Assembly: GCF_026967795.1 (NCBI RefSeq) | Contig: NZ_JAPVBH010000007.1 | Location: 248,001 to 312,000 of the forward strand | DNA from: Modestobacter sp. VKM Ac-2986 | GTDB lineage: Bacteria > Actinomycetota > Actinomycetes > Mycobacteriales > Geodermatophilaceae | DNA length: 64,000 bases | Direction of reading: 5' to 3' | Part shown: piece by piece, positions 16,669-25,590 of the stretch | How the letters are laid out: each line of letters begins with the position of its first letter | How positions within the stretch are numbered: position 1 is the stretch's first letter | Notes under the pieces: generated by a model | The model's database searches: none | Told to the model about the DNA's origin: nothing | What the model saw: only the letters and a program-made list of their open reading frames with translations | Position numbers and translations under genes: made by a program

Positions 16669-19338
16669 TCAGACGGCCAGGCCGCTGCACGCCGAGGAGC
16701 AGTTCACCTTCCACACCGCCGGGGCGAGGGAGGCGAACAGCGGCGAGCGCACCAGTCGCTGCCCACCCGGCGTGACCACCGGTCCCGGCGGGGTCGCCGA
16801 CGGGCTGGGCTGGGTGGTCGGTGTCGGTGTGGGAGCCGGCGTCGTGGGAGGCGCCGGGGTCGACGACACGTACGTCAGGCCCGCGGTGAGCACCGAGGAG
16901 GTGCCGTCGGGGGCGAACACGTACACGTCGTAGGTGCCGGCGACCAGCTTCGGCGTCGTGAAGGCCACCTGGCTGGACGACGCGCTCGTCACCGTCGCCG
17001 GCGCGGTCAGGCCGACCCGCACGCGGGCCCCGGCCGGGACGGCGCCCCCGCTGATCGTCACCCGGGTGCCTCCGGCCGCGTCGACGCGGGTCGGGCTGAT
17101 CGAGGTCAGCTTCGCCGCCCCGACCTGCGGATAGGTCTTCACCCCACCGGTGTCCGGCGCCGTGCCGCCGGCCGGCGGCGCGGTGGTCGGTGCGGTGGGC
17201 GGCGTGGTGCCCGACGGCCCGGGGGTCGGCGCCGCCGTGGCCGGGGGCTGGGGCGCACCGGTCGGGGACGTCGGCCGCGCGCTGGTCGGACCGGCCGGCA
17301 CCGACGGGGCGGGGGCCGCCGTCGTCGGGGCGGCCGGTGCCCGCGTGCCCGTCGGGGCCGGGGCGCCCGAGGGAGGCGCGGCCGACGTCGGCGCGGTGCC
17401 CGTGGTCGGGACGGCCGGCGGAGGCACGACCGGGCTGGGACCCGCCGTCGGTGCGACCGGGCCGGGGCCGGACGCGGTCGGCCGAGGGCTCGTGGTCGGC
17501 GTCGCCGGGGTGGTGGTCCGCGGCGCCGTCGTGGGCGCCGGGACGCCCGGGGCCGGGGAGCCGGTCGGGGCCGCGGACGGCGCCGTGGACGGCGCAGTGC
17601 CCGCCGGCGGCGGGGTGGCGGCGGCCGCGCCCACCAGCAGCGGCGCGGCGTACGGGCGACCGACCGGGACACCGTCCCGGCGCAGCTGCGCCAGCAGCAC
17701 GTACCGGCCGTCGGTCAGCTCCGCGGTCGGGCTGAGCACCAGCGAGCCGAGGCTCGGGCGCCCGCCGAGGGGGAAGGTGGCCTGGCCGTCCTCGCCGGTG
17801 CGCAGCGTCGTCCCGTTCAGGGTGAGCGCCTGGTCGGCGACCGCCATGACCTCACCGGCGTGCTCCAGGCCCAGGCCCAGGGTCACCGCGTAGTCGCCGG
17901 CCGGGGCGGTGCCGCTGACGGCCAGCTGCGGGGAGACGACGCCGGCCTCGGCGGTCATCCGGGTGAACGTGTAGCGCACCTCGGCCGCGGCGTTGCCCAG
18001 CGCGGTCAGCGACAGCCGCCCGCCGGTGACCGAACGGCCGGCGAAGGCCGGCACCGGCTGGGTGTCGGCGAACAGCTTCGCCTTCAGCTGGGCGGGCGTG
18101 GCGTCGGGGTGCTGCGCCCGGTAGAGCGCGAACGCCGCCGCCACCTGCGGGGAGGCGATGCTGGTGCCGCTGACCAGGAAGTACCCGCCGTTGTTCAGCG
18201 GGGCGAAGACCAGGTCGCCGGGGGCGAAGAGGTCCACGGAGCGTGCGCCGTAGGCGGAGAAGCCGGCGATCGTGTCGCCGGGCGTGCTGGCGCCCACCGT
18301 GACCATGTTCTCCAGGTCCAGGCTGGCCGGGTACATCGGGACGGCGTCCCGGTTGTTCGCGTCGTTGCCGGCCGCCACCACGACCACGACGCCCTTGCTG
18401 TTGGCGTACCGGATGGCGTCGGTGAGGATCTGCACCCCGCCGTTGCCGCCCCAGCTGGCGTTGACGACGTCGGCGCCGTTGTCGGCGGCGTACCGGATCG
18501 CCTGGGCACCGGCGTAGACGTCGACGCTCTGCCCGGAGCCGACCACCAGCGGCATGATCGTGACGTCGGGGGCCACGCCGGCGGTCCCGGTGCCGTTGCC
18601 GGCCCGGGCGCCCACGGCCCCGGCGACCGAGGTGCCGTGGCTGTTGTCGCCGCCGCCGTTGGTGACGTCGGCGGTGTTGGCGTAGAAGTTCCAGCCGTGG
18701 CAGTCCCCGGCCAGGCCGTTGCGGTCGGTGTCGACCGAACCGCACACCTCGTCCGGGTTGGTCCACAGCGAACCGGCCAGGTCCGGGTGGTTGACCATCA
18801 TCCCGCTGTCGACGACCGCGACGACCGTGCCGCGGCCGGTGCCGGCCTGCCAGCCCGTGGGGGCGGCGACGTCGGCTCCGGCCACCGCCGGCTTGGTGTG
18901 CGAGTTCGTGCCGGTGTTGAGCAGGTTGTAGCCGTACGTCGACCAGTACGGGTCGCTGATGGTCGCGGCGGCGACGGTGCCCGGCTCGGACACGACCACC
19001 TCCGCGCCCGGGACGACGGCGGACAGGTCACCGGGCACCAGGCCCTCGGTGGCCACCAGGGCCGAGCCGTCGAACAGCCGCTGCGCCGACACGACCCGCG
19101 GGGTGGCCTGCAGCGCGGCCAGCTGCTCGTCGGACACCGCGCTCACGACCAGCCGGGTCAGTCCGTCGCCGGCCGGGCCGAAGTCCGCGGCGGTGACTGC
19201 GGTCGGCAGGTCCTGCAGCGCCAGTGCGTCGACGGCGGCCGCGACGCCGAAGCCGGTGGCCGCGGCCGCCAGCACGGCGACCGCCTTCACCCGGCCCGAG
19301 GCCGTCGTGCCGCCGCGCAGGTGCGGTGATGTGCCCAT
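16669..19338 (-). CDS. Secreted S8 family serine peptidase (subtilase) with long Pro/Thr linker and IPT/TIG domain
   Basis: An 889-residue secreted protease. A hydrophobic signal region (residues about 17-37) precedes a propeptide, then the subtilisin domain with Asp177 (AVVDSG), His234 (NSHGTSVAG), oxyanion Asn325 (AAGNDA) and Ser393 (SGTSIASP). Next come a beta-rich region (430-590), a low-complexity linker of about 150 residues made of Ala, Pro, Thr and Ser, an IPT/TIG-like domain (SISPTRVDAAGGTRVTISG) and a second Pro/Thr stretch. The C-terminus carries two cysteines (NCSSACSG). The linker resembles cell-wall-spanning or glycosylated segments. Start taken as ATG 19338; a GTG at 19368 is possible. 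Likely an extracellular nutrient-scavenging or processing protease. Confidence 0.92.
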   Translation of the reverse strand: MGTSPHLRGGTTASGRVKAVAVLAAAATGFGVAAAVDALALQDLPTAVTAADFGPAGDGLTRLVVSAVSDEQLAALQATPRVVSAQRLFDGSALVATEGLVPGDLSAVVPGAEVVVSEPGTVAAATISDPYWSTYGYNLLNTGTNSHTKPAVAGADVAAPTGWQAGTGRGTVVAVVDSGMMVNHPDLAGSLWTNPDEVCGSVDTDRNGLAGDCHGWNFYANTADVTNGGGDNSHGTSVAGAVGARAGNGTGTAGVAPDVTIMPLVVGSGQSVDVYAGAQAIRYAADNGADVVNASWGGNGGVQILTDAIRYANSKGVVVVVAAGNDANNRDAVPMYPASLDLENMVTVGASTPGDTIAGFSAYGARSVDLFAPGDLVFAPLNNGGYFLVSGTSIASPQVAAAFALYRAQHPDATPAQLKAKLFADTQPVPAFAGRSVTGGRLSLTALGNAAAEVRYTFTRMTAEAGVVSPQLAVSGTAPAGDYAVTLGLGLEHAGEVMAVADQALTLNGTTLRTGEDGQATFPLGGRPSLGSLVLSPTAELTDGRYVLLAQLRRDGVPVGRPYAAPLLVGAAAATPPPAGTAPSTAPSAAPTGSPAPGVPAPTTAPRTTTPATPTTSPRPTASGPGPVAPTAGPSPVVPPPAVPTTGTAPTSAAPPSGAPAPTGTRAPAAPTTAAPAPSVPAGPTSARPTSPTGAPQPPATAAPTPGPSGTTPPTAPTTAPPAGGTAPDTGGVKTYPQVGAAKLTSISPTRVDAAGGTRVTISGGAVPAGARVRVGLTAPATVTSASSSQVAFTTPKLVAGTYDVYVFAPDGTSSVLTAGLTYVSSTPAPPTTPAPTPTPTTQPSPSATPPGPVVTPGGQRLVRSPLFASLAPAVWKVNCSSACSGLAV

Positions 19339-19484
19339 CAGCTGTGTCCCGTCTCGCTCAGGTCCCACTCAGGGATCGAGGGGGCATCGGCCGACGGCGG
19401 CCGGAGCTGGATGCCCCGTCCGGGTGATCTCCTCCGCGACGGGACCGGTCCCACCCGCCGTCCGGACTGCCGATGACCAGGTGC

Positions 19485-19772
19485 ATGAGCACCACCCCGA
19501 CCGACGCCCTGGACGACTGGCTCACCGAGCTGAACGGCGGCGAGTCCTCCATGCGCCGGTTGCGGGCGAAGCTGCGCACCGAGGCCGCCCTCGACGACAA
19601 CTGCTGCCCCACCTGCCAGCGCCCGCCCTCCGACGACGCCCCGCACACCGGCCACCTGACCGCCGAGCCGGGCGACCCACCGGCCGCTCAGCCGGCCGAC
19701 TCCCCGACCGACCGACCGCGGTCACCACTGCTCGCACGCGTGGCCGCCGCCAGGAGCCGGGTCCGGCGCTAG
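19485..19772 (+). CDS. Small hypothetical protein with CxxC motif
   Basis: A 95-residue protein starting at the ATG at 19485 (another in-frame ATG is at 19473). N-terminal acidic helix (DALDDWLTELNGGESSMRRL), then NCCPTCQRPP, a possible half zinc site, a Pro/Asp-rich stretch and a basic tail (RVAAARSRVRR). It lies divergent from the subtilase and ten bases upstream of an acetyltransferase gene, with which it may be cotranscribed. No known family recognised. Confidence 0.5.
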   Translation: MSTTPTDALDDWLTELNGGESSMRRLRAKLRTEAALDDNCCPTCQRPPSDDAPHTGHLTAEPGDPPAAQPADSPTDRPRSPLLARVAAARSRVRR

Positions 19773-19781
19773 GTCGCCGCC

Positions 19782-20399
19782 GTGCCCGGACCCGACCTGA
19801 CGGGCTCGTCGATCACCGTCGTCCCGGCGAACCAGGCCTCCTGGGCGGACCTGCAGGCCGTCTTCGGCGACCGCGGCGAGGCCGCCCGCTGCCGGTGCCA
19901 GTGGTTCAAGCACCCCGGCCGGGCCTGGTACGCCGTGCCGGTCGAGCAGCGGGCCGCCGACCTGCGCGCCGACACGCACTGCGGCGACCCCACCGCCCCG
20001 AGCACCACCGGGCTGGTCGCCTCCCTGGACGGCGAGCCCGCCGGCTGGTGCGCCGTGGAGCCCCGCACCGCTTATCCCCGGCTGCGTGGCCAGCGGGTCG
20101 CCTGGCCCGGCCGGGACGAGGACCCCGACGACGCGGGCGCCTGGGCGGTCACCTGCTTCGTCACCCGCGCCGGGTACCGGCGACGCGGGGTCAGCCGGGC
20201 GCTCGCCGCCGCGGCCGTCGACTTCGCCCGGGACCGCGGTGCCCGGGCGCTCGAGGGCTACCCGATGGTCACCGAGGGCGGGGCCGAGGTCACCTGGGGC
20301 GAGCTGTTCGTGGGCAGCCGCAGCGTCTTCACCGCCGCCGGCTTCACCGAGGTCAGCCGGCCCACAACCCGCCGCGTCGTCATGCGCATCGACTTCTGA
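19782..20399 (+). CDS. GNAT family N-acetyltransferase
   Basis: A 205-residue protein with the GNAT core in its second half: WAVTCFVTRAGYRRRGVSRALAAAAVDFARDRGAR is motif A with the acetyl-CoA pyrophosphate-binding pattern (R/Q-x-x-G-x-G/A here as RRRGVSRA), followed by the C-terminal FTAAGFTEVSR. The N-terminal part has Cys-rich CRCQWFKHPGRAWY, seen in a subgroup of actinobacterial acetyltransferases. Substrate unknown. GTG start nine bases after the preceding stop. Confidence 0.82.
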   Translation: MPGPDLTGSSITVVPANQASWADLQAVFGDRGEAARCRCQWFKHPGRAWYAVPVEQRAADLRADTHCGDPTAPSTTGLVASLDGEPAGWCAVEPRTAYPRLRGQRVAWPGRDEDPDDAGAWAVTCFVTRAGYRRRGVSRALAAAAVDFARDRGARALEGYPMVTEGGAEVTWGELFVGSRSVFTAAGFTEVSRPTTRRVVMRIDF

Positions 20400-20497
20400 C
20401 GCCCCGCGCGCAGCCATGTGACGGCGTACTCCTGGAGGCGTAGGCGGGGGCGGGCAAGAGCCGCCGCGCGGACGACGACCGGCGGGCCCGCGCTCAG

Positions 20498-20503
20498 CAG
20501 ACT
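20498..20503 (+). promoter_or_regulatory. Candidate -10 (CAGACT) for a leaderless ABC exporter operon
   Basis: CAGACT ends six bases before the ATG at 20510, and no Shine-Dalgarno is present. The spacing equals that of several other apparently leaderless genes in this window. Match to TANNNT is partial. Confidence 0.3.
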
Positions 20504-20509
20504 CGACGC

Positions 20510-21427
20510 ATGATCGAGGTACAGCACCTGGCCAAGCGCTACGGCGAGAAGACCGCCGTCGCCGACCTGACCTTCACCGTGCGGCCCGGTGTCGTGACCG
20601 GGTTCCTCGGCCCCAACGGTGCCGGGAAGTCCACGACCATGCGGATGGTCATGGGCCTTGACCGCCCGACCTCGGGCACCGCGCTGGTCAACGGGAAGCG
20701 CTACGCCGAGCACCGGGCCCCGCTCCGTGAGGTCGGCGCGCTGCTGGAGGCCCGCGCCCTGCACCCCGGGCGCACCGCCCGCGCCCACCTGACCTCGCTG
20801 GCCGCCACCGCCGGCCTGCCCGCGAGCCGGGTCGAGGCGGTGCTCGATCTCGCCGGCATCACCGCGGTCGCCGACCAGCGGGTGGGCGGCTTCTCCCTCG
20901 GCATGGGCCAGCGCCTCGGGGTGGCCACCGCGCTCATCGGCGACCCGGCCACCGTCGTCCTGGACGAGCCGGTCAACGGCCTGGACCCCGACGGCGTGCT
21001 GTGGATCCGCACGCTCACCCGGCGACTGGCCGCCGAGGGCCGCACCGTGTTCCTGTCCTCGCACCTGATGAGCGAGATGGCGCAGACCGCCGAGCACCTG
21101 ATCGTCGTCGGCCGAGGCCGGCTGCTGTCGGACTCCTCGACCGCGGCGTTCATCGAGCACGCCGGTGGGGAGTCGGTGCGGGTGCGCAGCCCGCGGGCGA
21201 CCGAGCTCACCGGGCTGCTGGCCGCCGACGGCGTCACCGTGACCAGCGGGGAGACCGGGCTGCTCGACGTCCGCGGTCTGGACGCCGCCACGATCGGCGA
21301 CCGCGCGCTGGCCGCCGGCATCGCCGTGCACGAGCTCACCGTCGTCCGGCCCTCGCTGGAGGACGCCTTCATGACCCTCACCCGCGACGAGCGGGAGTAC
21401 CGCACCGACGAGGAGATGCACCGATGA
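20510..21427 (+). CDS. ABC exporter ATP-binding protein
   Basis: A 305-residue ATPase of the drug/peptide exporter type (CcmA/DrrA-like). Walker A GPNGAGKST at about 35-43, signature FSLGMGQRLG, Walker B TVVLDEPVNGLDPDG, H-loop SSHLMSE, then a 90-residue C-terminal domain found in bacitracin- and lantibiotic-type transporters. It overlaps the permease gene by four bases and leads a four-gene cluster that ends with a two-component system, the arrangement of antibiotic or cell-envelope-stress sensing and detoxification modules. The signature LGMGQ in place of LSGGQ is normal in this subfamily. Confidence 0.92.
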   Translation: MIEVQHLAKRYGEKTAVADLTFTVRPGVVTGFLGPNGAGKSTTMRMVMGLDRPTSGTALVNGKRYAEHRAPLREVGALLEARALHPGRTARAHLTSLAATAGLPASRVEAVLDLAGITAVADQRVGGFSLGMGQRLGVATALIGDPATVVLDEPVNGLDPDGVLWIRTLTRRLAAEGRTVFLSSHLMSEMAQTAEHLIVVGRGRLLSDSSTAAFIEHAGGESVRVRSPRATELTGLLAADGVTVTSGETGLLDVRGLDAATIGDRALAAGIAVHELTVVRPSLEDAFMTLTRDEREYRTDEEMHR

Positions 21428-22248
21428 CCGCCGTCCTCGACACCCCTGCCCGCACCGTCCCGCAGACCAACGGCGGGGTCGGTGGGCTGCTGCGCGGTGA
21501 GTGGGTCAAGCTCCGCTCGCTGCGCTCGACCTGGGTCGCCCTGGCCATCGGGCTGGTGCTGATGGTGCTGCTCGGCTGGCTGTTCACCGGCACCGCCGAG
21601 TCGGGCGGACCCGGTGGGGACGGCGGCGGCCCGCCCGGGCTGTCGTTCACCGACCCGGTCGGGTTGAGCCTGGCCGGCTACCGGCTGGCCCAGCTCGCCA
21701 TCGGCGTGCTCGGTGTCCTGCTGGTCACCGGCGAGTACGCCACCGGCACGATCCGCAGCACCTTCGCCGCCGTCCCGCGGCGCTGGCCGGTCGTCGTCGC
21801 CAAGGCCGCCGTCTTCTCGGCCGTCGTCTTCCTCGCCTCGCTGGTGGCCGGCGGGGCGTCCTTCCTCGTGGGGCAGGCATCGCTCGGTGACCTGGGCGTC
21901 GGCCTCGGAGCGGACGGCGTCGTGCGCGCGCTGCTGGGCCTGGCCCTCTACCTCACCGCGATCGGACTGTTCGGCATGGCGCTCGGCTGGCTGCTGCGTT
22001 CCACCGCCGGCGCCATCTCCACGCTGTTCGGGCTGGTCTTCCTGCTCCCGATCCTGGGCCAGCTGCTCCCCGCCAGCTGGGGTCCCGACGTGGTCCGGCT
22101 GCTCCCGGGCGAGGCCGGTGCCCAGGTGTTCTCCGTCGTCCCGGTCGCCGACGCCCTGGGCCCGTGGTCGGGCCTCGCGGTGCTGATCGGGTACCTCGTG
22201 GTCGGCTTCGCCGCCGCGACGGTCCTGCTGCACCGCCGGGACGCGTGA
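21424..22248 (+). CDS. ABC exporter permease
   Basis: A 274-residue membrane subunit with about six hydrophobic segments (first at residues 39-57, then 90-105, 120-150, 165-190, 195-215 and 240-265). It has the N-terminal GEWVKLRSLRSTWVAL pattern typical of ABC-2 permeases (pairing with DrrA-like ATPases) and a GEYATGTIRSTF loop. Its ATG overlaps the ATPase stop (ATGA), implying translational coupling. Confidence 0.9.
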   Translation: MTAVLDTPARTVPQTNGGVGGLLRGEWVKLRSLRSTWVALAIGLVLMVLLGWLFTGTAESGGPGGDGGGPPGLSFTDPVGLSLAGYRLAQLAIGVLGVLLVTGEYATGTIRSTFAAVPRRWPVVVAKAAVFSAVVFLASLVAGGASFLVGQASLGDLGVGLGADGVVRALLGLALYLTAIGLFGMALGWLLRSTAGAISTLFGLVFLLPILGQLLPASWGPDVVRLLPGEAGAQVFSVVPVADALGPWSGLAVLIGYLVVGFAAATVLLHRRDA

Positions 22249-22280
22249 CGCGGACGCTGCGAGGCGGCACCATCCCGGTC

Positions 22281-23456
22281 ATGGACCGACGTCGCGGGCA
22301 GCTGCTGGGCGAGGTGGGCCTGCCGCTGGTGCTCGCGGTGGCGACCACCGGCATGCTGGTCCACCTGCGCGACGGCGCACCTGGCGCGGTCGAGCTGGTG
22401 GTCAGCGTGCTGCTGTGGGTGCCGGCGCTGGCCCGCCGCCGGGCGCCGCTGCCGGCGTTCGCGGCCACCGCGCTGCTGGTGGCCGCCCACTGGGTGCCCG
22501 ACGGGCTGGACACCGTCGACCTGCTGCCGGCCGACGTCGCGCTGTGGGTCGCCCTGGTCGCGGTCGCCGAGCACCGCCACCTGCGCACCGCGCTGGCGGC
22601 CACGGCGGTCACCGAGCTGTTCGTGCTGGCCAGCCTGCTCGGCGACCCGCTCGACGTCCCGGTCGACGGCCCGCCCGACGGCGGCTACCCGATCGGGCTG
22701 TTCACCGCGGTGACGGTGGCCGCAGCGCTGTTCGGCCGCAACCGACGCACGCGGCAGGCGCTGCTGACCCAGCTGCGCGACCGCGCCGACCGCGCGGAGC
22801 GGGAGCGCGACCAGCAGGCCCGGATCGCCGTCGTCGAGGAGCGCAGCCGGATCGCCCGCGAGGTGCACGACGTCGTCTCGCACAACATCTCGGTCATGAC
22901 CGCCCTCGCCGACGGCGCCGGGTACGCCCTGGCCACCGACGCTGGCCGTCCGCAGGCCCGCGAGGCGGTGGCCGCCATCGCCGACACCGGACGCAGCGCG
23001 ATCGCCGAGATGCACCGGCTGCTGGGCGTCTTCCGCACCGACGCCTCCCGGGAACCGGCGCCCGGGCTGGCCGAGCTGCCCGCACTCGTCGAGCAGGTCC
23101 GGGCCGCCGGGCTGCCCACCACGCTCACCGTCACCGGCCGGCCGGCGCCGCTGAGCGCCACCGCGCAGCTGGCCGTCTACCGGCTGGTGCAGGAGGCGCT
23201 GACCAACACCCGCAAGCACGCCGCCGACGCCCGGCACGCCGAGGTAGACCTGAGCTGGGACGACGAGGGGCTGCACGTGCGGGTGCGCGACGACGGCACG
23301 ACCACCACCTCCCCCGGTGAGGACGGCGGCCAGGGGCTGGTCGGCATGCGCGAGCGGTTCGGCGCGCACGGCGGCACGGTGCGGGCCGGGCGCGGCACCG
23401 GCGGCTGGCTGGTCGAGGCGCTGCTGCCGGTGCCGGCCACGGTGGGCGCCCCGTGA
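22281..23456 (+). CDS. Sensor histidine kinase (HisKA_3 / DesK type)
   Basis: A 391-residue membrane kinase. The N-terminal 160 residues contain four or five transmembrane segments and little extracellular sequence, the intramembrane-sensing layout. The phosphoacceptor is His196 in AREVHDVVSHNISVM, followed by the HATPase region (RLVQEALTNTRKHA; GQGLVGMRERFGAHGG). ATG at 22281 is chosen; a GTG at 22245 overlapping the permease stop by four bases is an equally plausible start. The kinase probably senses the compound exported by the upstream ABC transporter, through contact with it or with the membrane. Confidence 0.9.
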   Translation: MDRRRGQLLGEVGLPLVLAVATTGMLVHLRDGAPGAVELVVSVLLWVPALARRRAPLPAFAATALLVAAHWVPDGLDTVDLLPADVALWVALVAVAEHRHLRTALAATAVTELFVLASLLGDPLDVPVDGPPDGGYPIGLFTAVTVAAALFGRNRRTRQALLTQLRDRADRAERERDQQARIAVVEERSRIAREVHDVVSHNISVMTALADGAGYALATDAGRPQAREAVAAIADTGRSAIAEMHRLLGVFRTDASREPAPGLAELPALVEQVRAAGLPTTLTVTGRPAPLSATAQLAVYRLVQEALTNTRKHAADARHAEVDLSWDDEGLHVRVRDDGTTTTSPGEDGGQGLVGMRERFGAHGGTVRAGRGTGGWLVEALLPVPATVGAP

Positions 23457-24109
23457 CCACCGTCCTGCTGGTCGACGACGAGCCGCTGCTGCGCGTCGGG
23501 TTCGGCATGGTGCTGGCCGCGCACGACGACCTGACCGTGGTCGGGGAGGCCGGCAACGGCGCCGAGGCGGTCGAGCTGACCCGCCGGCTGCGCCCGGACG
23601 TCGTGGTGATGGACGTGCGGATGCCCGTGCTGGACGGCGTCGAGGCCACCCGGCAGATCGTCGGCGCCGGGCTGCCCAGCCGGGTCGTCGTGCTGACCAC
23701 CTTCGACCTGGACGAGTACGCGTTCGCCGCGCTGCAGGCCGGCGCCAGCGGGTTCCTGCTGAAGAACACCGAGCCGGCCGGACTGGTCGCCGCGATCCGC
23801 ACGGTGGCCAGCGGGGACGCCGTCGTCGCGCCCCGGGTGACCCGCCGGCTGCTGGAGACCTTCGCCGGCCAGCTCGGTGCACCCGACCGGCGGCCCGACC
23901 CCCGGCTGGCCCGGCTCACCGACCGGGAGCGGGAGGTCCTCGGGCAGGTGGCCACCGGGCGCTCCAACGCCGAGATCGCCGCCGAGCTCACCGTCTCGGA
24001 GCTGACGGTGAAGACCCACGTGGGCCGGGTGCTGACCAAGCTGGAGCTGCGCGACCGCACGCAGGCCGCCGTCTTCGCCCACCGGGAGCGGCTGGTCGTC
24101 CCCGACTGA
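23453..24109 (+). CDS. NarL/FixJ family response regulator
   Basis: A 218-residue transcription factor: receiver domain with Asp-rich VDDE, phosphoacceptor Asp54 (VMDVRMPVLDG), switch TTF and Lys in FLLKN, then a LuxR-type helix-turn-helix (LTDREREVLGQVATGRSNAEIAAELTVS, followed by VKTHVGRVL). The GTG start overlaps the kinase stop by four bases (GTGA). It is the cognate regulator of the kinase and probably controls the ABC exporter operon that includes it. Confidence 0.94.
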   Translation: MTTVLLVDDEPLLRVGFGMVLAAHDDLTVVGEAGNGAEAVELTRRLRPDVVVMDVRMPVLDGVEATRQIVGAGLPSRVVVLTTFDLDEYAFAALQAGASGFLLKNTEPAGLVAAIRTVASGDAVVAPRVTRRLLETFAGQLGAPDRRPDPRLARLTDREREVLGQVATGRSNAEIAAELTVSELTVKTHVGRVLTKLELRDRTQAAVFAHRERLVVPD

Positions 24110-24132
24110 GCCGCCCGGCCGGGTGAGTCGGC

Positions 24133-24161
24133 CTGCCGCCCCGAGGGTCTCCGGTTACGAT
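24133..24161 (+). promoter_or_regulatory. Candidate promoter of the MFS transporter gene
   Basis: CTGCCG at 24133-24138 and TACGAT at 24156-24161 are 17 bp apart. The -10 is good and the -35 is weak. Transcription would start near 24168 and give a leader of almost 90 nt. Confidence 0.4.
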
Positions 24162-24255
24162 CGCGTTACACCCGAACAGAACGTGTGCATCTACCTGCTG
24201 TGCCGGCTCCGCCGGTGGACCAAGGCGGCACGCCTGAGCCCACATCGCAGAGGTC

Positions 24256-25506
24256 ATGTTCCACACGCGCCGACCCGGCAACGCGCTCGTCCGTTCCGCC
24301 GGTCTCTCCTACTTCCCGCTCGCCTTCATCGCCCGGCTGCCGTTCGCGATGATGACCGTCGGGGTGCTCACCCTGGTCGTCGCCGAGCGCGGCTCGCTCA
24401 CCCTGGGCGGGCTCAACTCCGCCGCCGCGGGCCTCGGCACCGCGCTGGCCGGGCCGCTGCTCGGCGCGGCCGTCGACCGGCTGGGCCAGCGGCGGGTGCT
24501 GCTCCCGGTGGGGCTGGTCAACGCCGCCCTGCTGGGTGCCTTCCCCTTCGTGGTGACCAGCACGGCGGCCGACCCGGTGCTGCTCGCACTGTCGGTGCTG
24601 ATCGGGGTCTCCGCGCCCCAGATCAGCCCGATGTCGCGCACCCGGCTGGTCGGGCTGATCCGCCGGTCGGTCGCCCCGGACCGCCGGGACAAGGTGGTCA
24701 ACGGCACGATGGCCTACGAGTCGGCCGCGGACGAGACGGTGTTCGTCGTCGGGCCGTTCCTGGTCGGGCTGCTCGCCACCGCCCTCGCCCCCTGGCTGGC
24801 CGTCGCCGCCGCCGCGGTGCTGACGCTGGTGTTCGTCACCTGGTTCGCCGTGCACCCCTCCGGGCGGCTCGAGCCCGCCGCGACCCGCACGACCACGGTG
24901 CAGGCGCCCGCCGGTGAGCTGTTCCGGGCCCCGCTGGTGACGGTGGTCGTGGGCACGTTGGGCGTCGGGCTGTTCTTCGGCGCCACCCTGACCTCGCTCA
25001 CCGGCTTCCTCGCCGCCGACGGCGACGGCGACCGGGCCGGGCTGCTCTACGGCGTCATGGGCATCGGGTCGGCCGTGCTCGCCCTGGGCACCGCGGCGCT
25101 CTCGACCCGGTTCACCCTGCCCGCCCGCTGGCTGACCTTCGGCGCCGTGCTGCTGGCCGCCGCCGTCCTGTTCGCGACCGCACGCTCGGTGCCGGCGCTG
25201 GTCGTCGCGCTCGCGGTGCTCGGCTGCGGCATCGGGCCGACCCTGGTCACCCTCTACGGCCTGGGCACCCGGCTCAGCCCGGCCGGCCGCTCGGCCACGA
25301 CCATGACGATGCTGGGCTCGGCGGTCGTCGTCGGCCAGGCGGTCGCCTCGGCCGTCACCGGGCTGGTCACCGACTCCCTCGGCGCAGGCACGGCGCTGGC
25401 GCTCCCCGCGCTCGCCGCCGCCCTCGTGGTGGTCGCCGCGGTCGCGCACACCGCGGCCGTGCGCCGTCCGACCGCCGTCCCGCGGGTCCCCGTCCCGGCG
25501 CACTGA
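24256..25506 (+). CDS. MFS transporter
   Basis: A 416-residue membrane protein with about twelve hydrophobic segments and the major-facilitator loop after helix 2 (GAAVDRLGQRRVLLP, about residues 74-88), which corresponds to the motif A signature. A central cytoplasmic loop (residues 195-215) divides two six-helix bundles. The subfamily resembles small actinobacterial exporters of unknown substrate. ATG start with AGAGG five bases upstream. It stands alone, 147 bp after the two-component operon. Confidence 0.85.
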   Translation: MFHTRRPGNALVRSAGLSYFPLAFIARLPFAMMTVGVLTLVVAERGSLTLGGLNSAAAGLGTALAGPLLGAAVDRLGQRRVLLPVGLVNAALLGAFPFVVTSTAADPVLLALSVLIGVSAPQISPMSRTRLVGLIRRSVAPDRRDKVVNGTMAYESAADETVFVVGPFLVGLLATALAPWLAVAAAAVLTLVFVTWFAVHPSGRLEPAATRTTTVQAPAGELFRAPLVTVVVGTLGVGLFFGATLTSLTGFLAADGDGDRAGLLYGVMGIGSAVLALGTAALSTRFTLPARWLTFGAVLLAAAVLFATARSVPALVVALAVLGCGIGPTLVTLYGLGTRLSPAGRSATTMTMLGSAVVVGQAVASAVTGLVTDSLGAGTALALPALAAALVVVAAVAHTAAVRRPTAVPRVPVPAH

Positions 25507-25521
25507 CCCGCATCTCCCGAG

Positions 25522-25549
25522 GGGCGAAAGTGGCCACTTTCGCCCTTTT
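25522..25549 (+). terminator. Perfect 12-bp palindrome followed by TTTT
   Basis: GGGCGAAAGTGG at 25522-25533 is followed without a loop by its exact complement (25534-25545) and TTTT, a classical intrinsic terminator for the MFS gene. A second related but imperfect palindrome follows at 25551-25575, so the pair can also serve the converging flavin monooxygenase gene (stop 25591). Confidence 0.75.
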
Positions 25550-25550
25550 C

Positions 25551-25575
25551 GGGCGGGAGTGGCCGCTCTCGCCCC
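25551..25575. repeat. Second, diverged copy of the GGGCG...CGCCC palindrome
   Basis: GGGCGGGAGTGG pairs imperfectly with CCGCTCTCGCCC. Sequence and length match the perfect palindrome at 25522-25545 closely enough to suggest duplication of a 25-bp unit. Confidence 0.5.
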
Positions 25576-25590
25576 AGAGGGACGGCGGCG

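Noticed and set aside
16588-19329. Open frame of 913 codons on the plus strand
   Set aside because: It is antisense to the subtilase gene; its translation is Arg/Gly/Ala noise without motifs, while the minus frame has a full catalytic triad and signal peptide.
21948-23882. Open frame of 644 codons on the minus strand
   Set aside because: Antisense to the permease, kinase and regulator genes, which have clear family motifs and overlapping starts and stops. Long antisense frames are expected at this GC content.
24166-25503. Open frame of 445 codons opposite the MFS gene
   Set aside because: Low-complexity Gly/Arg/Gln/Glu sequence and no ribosome binding site; the opposite strand encodes a normal 12-helix transporter.
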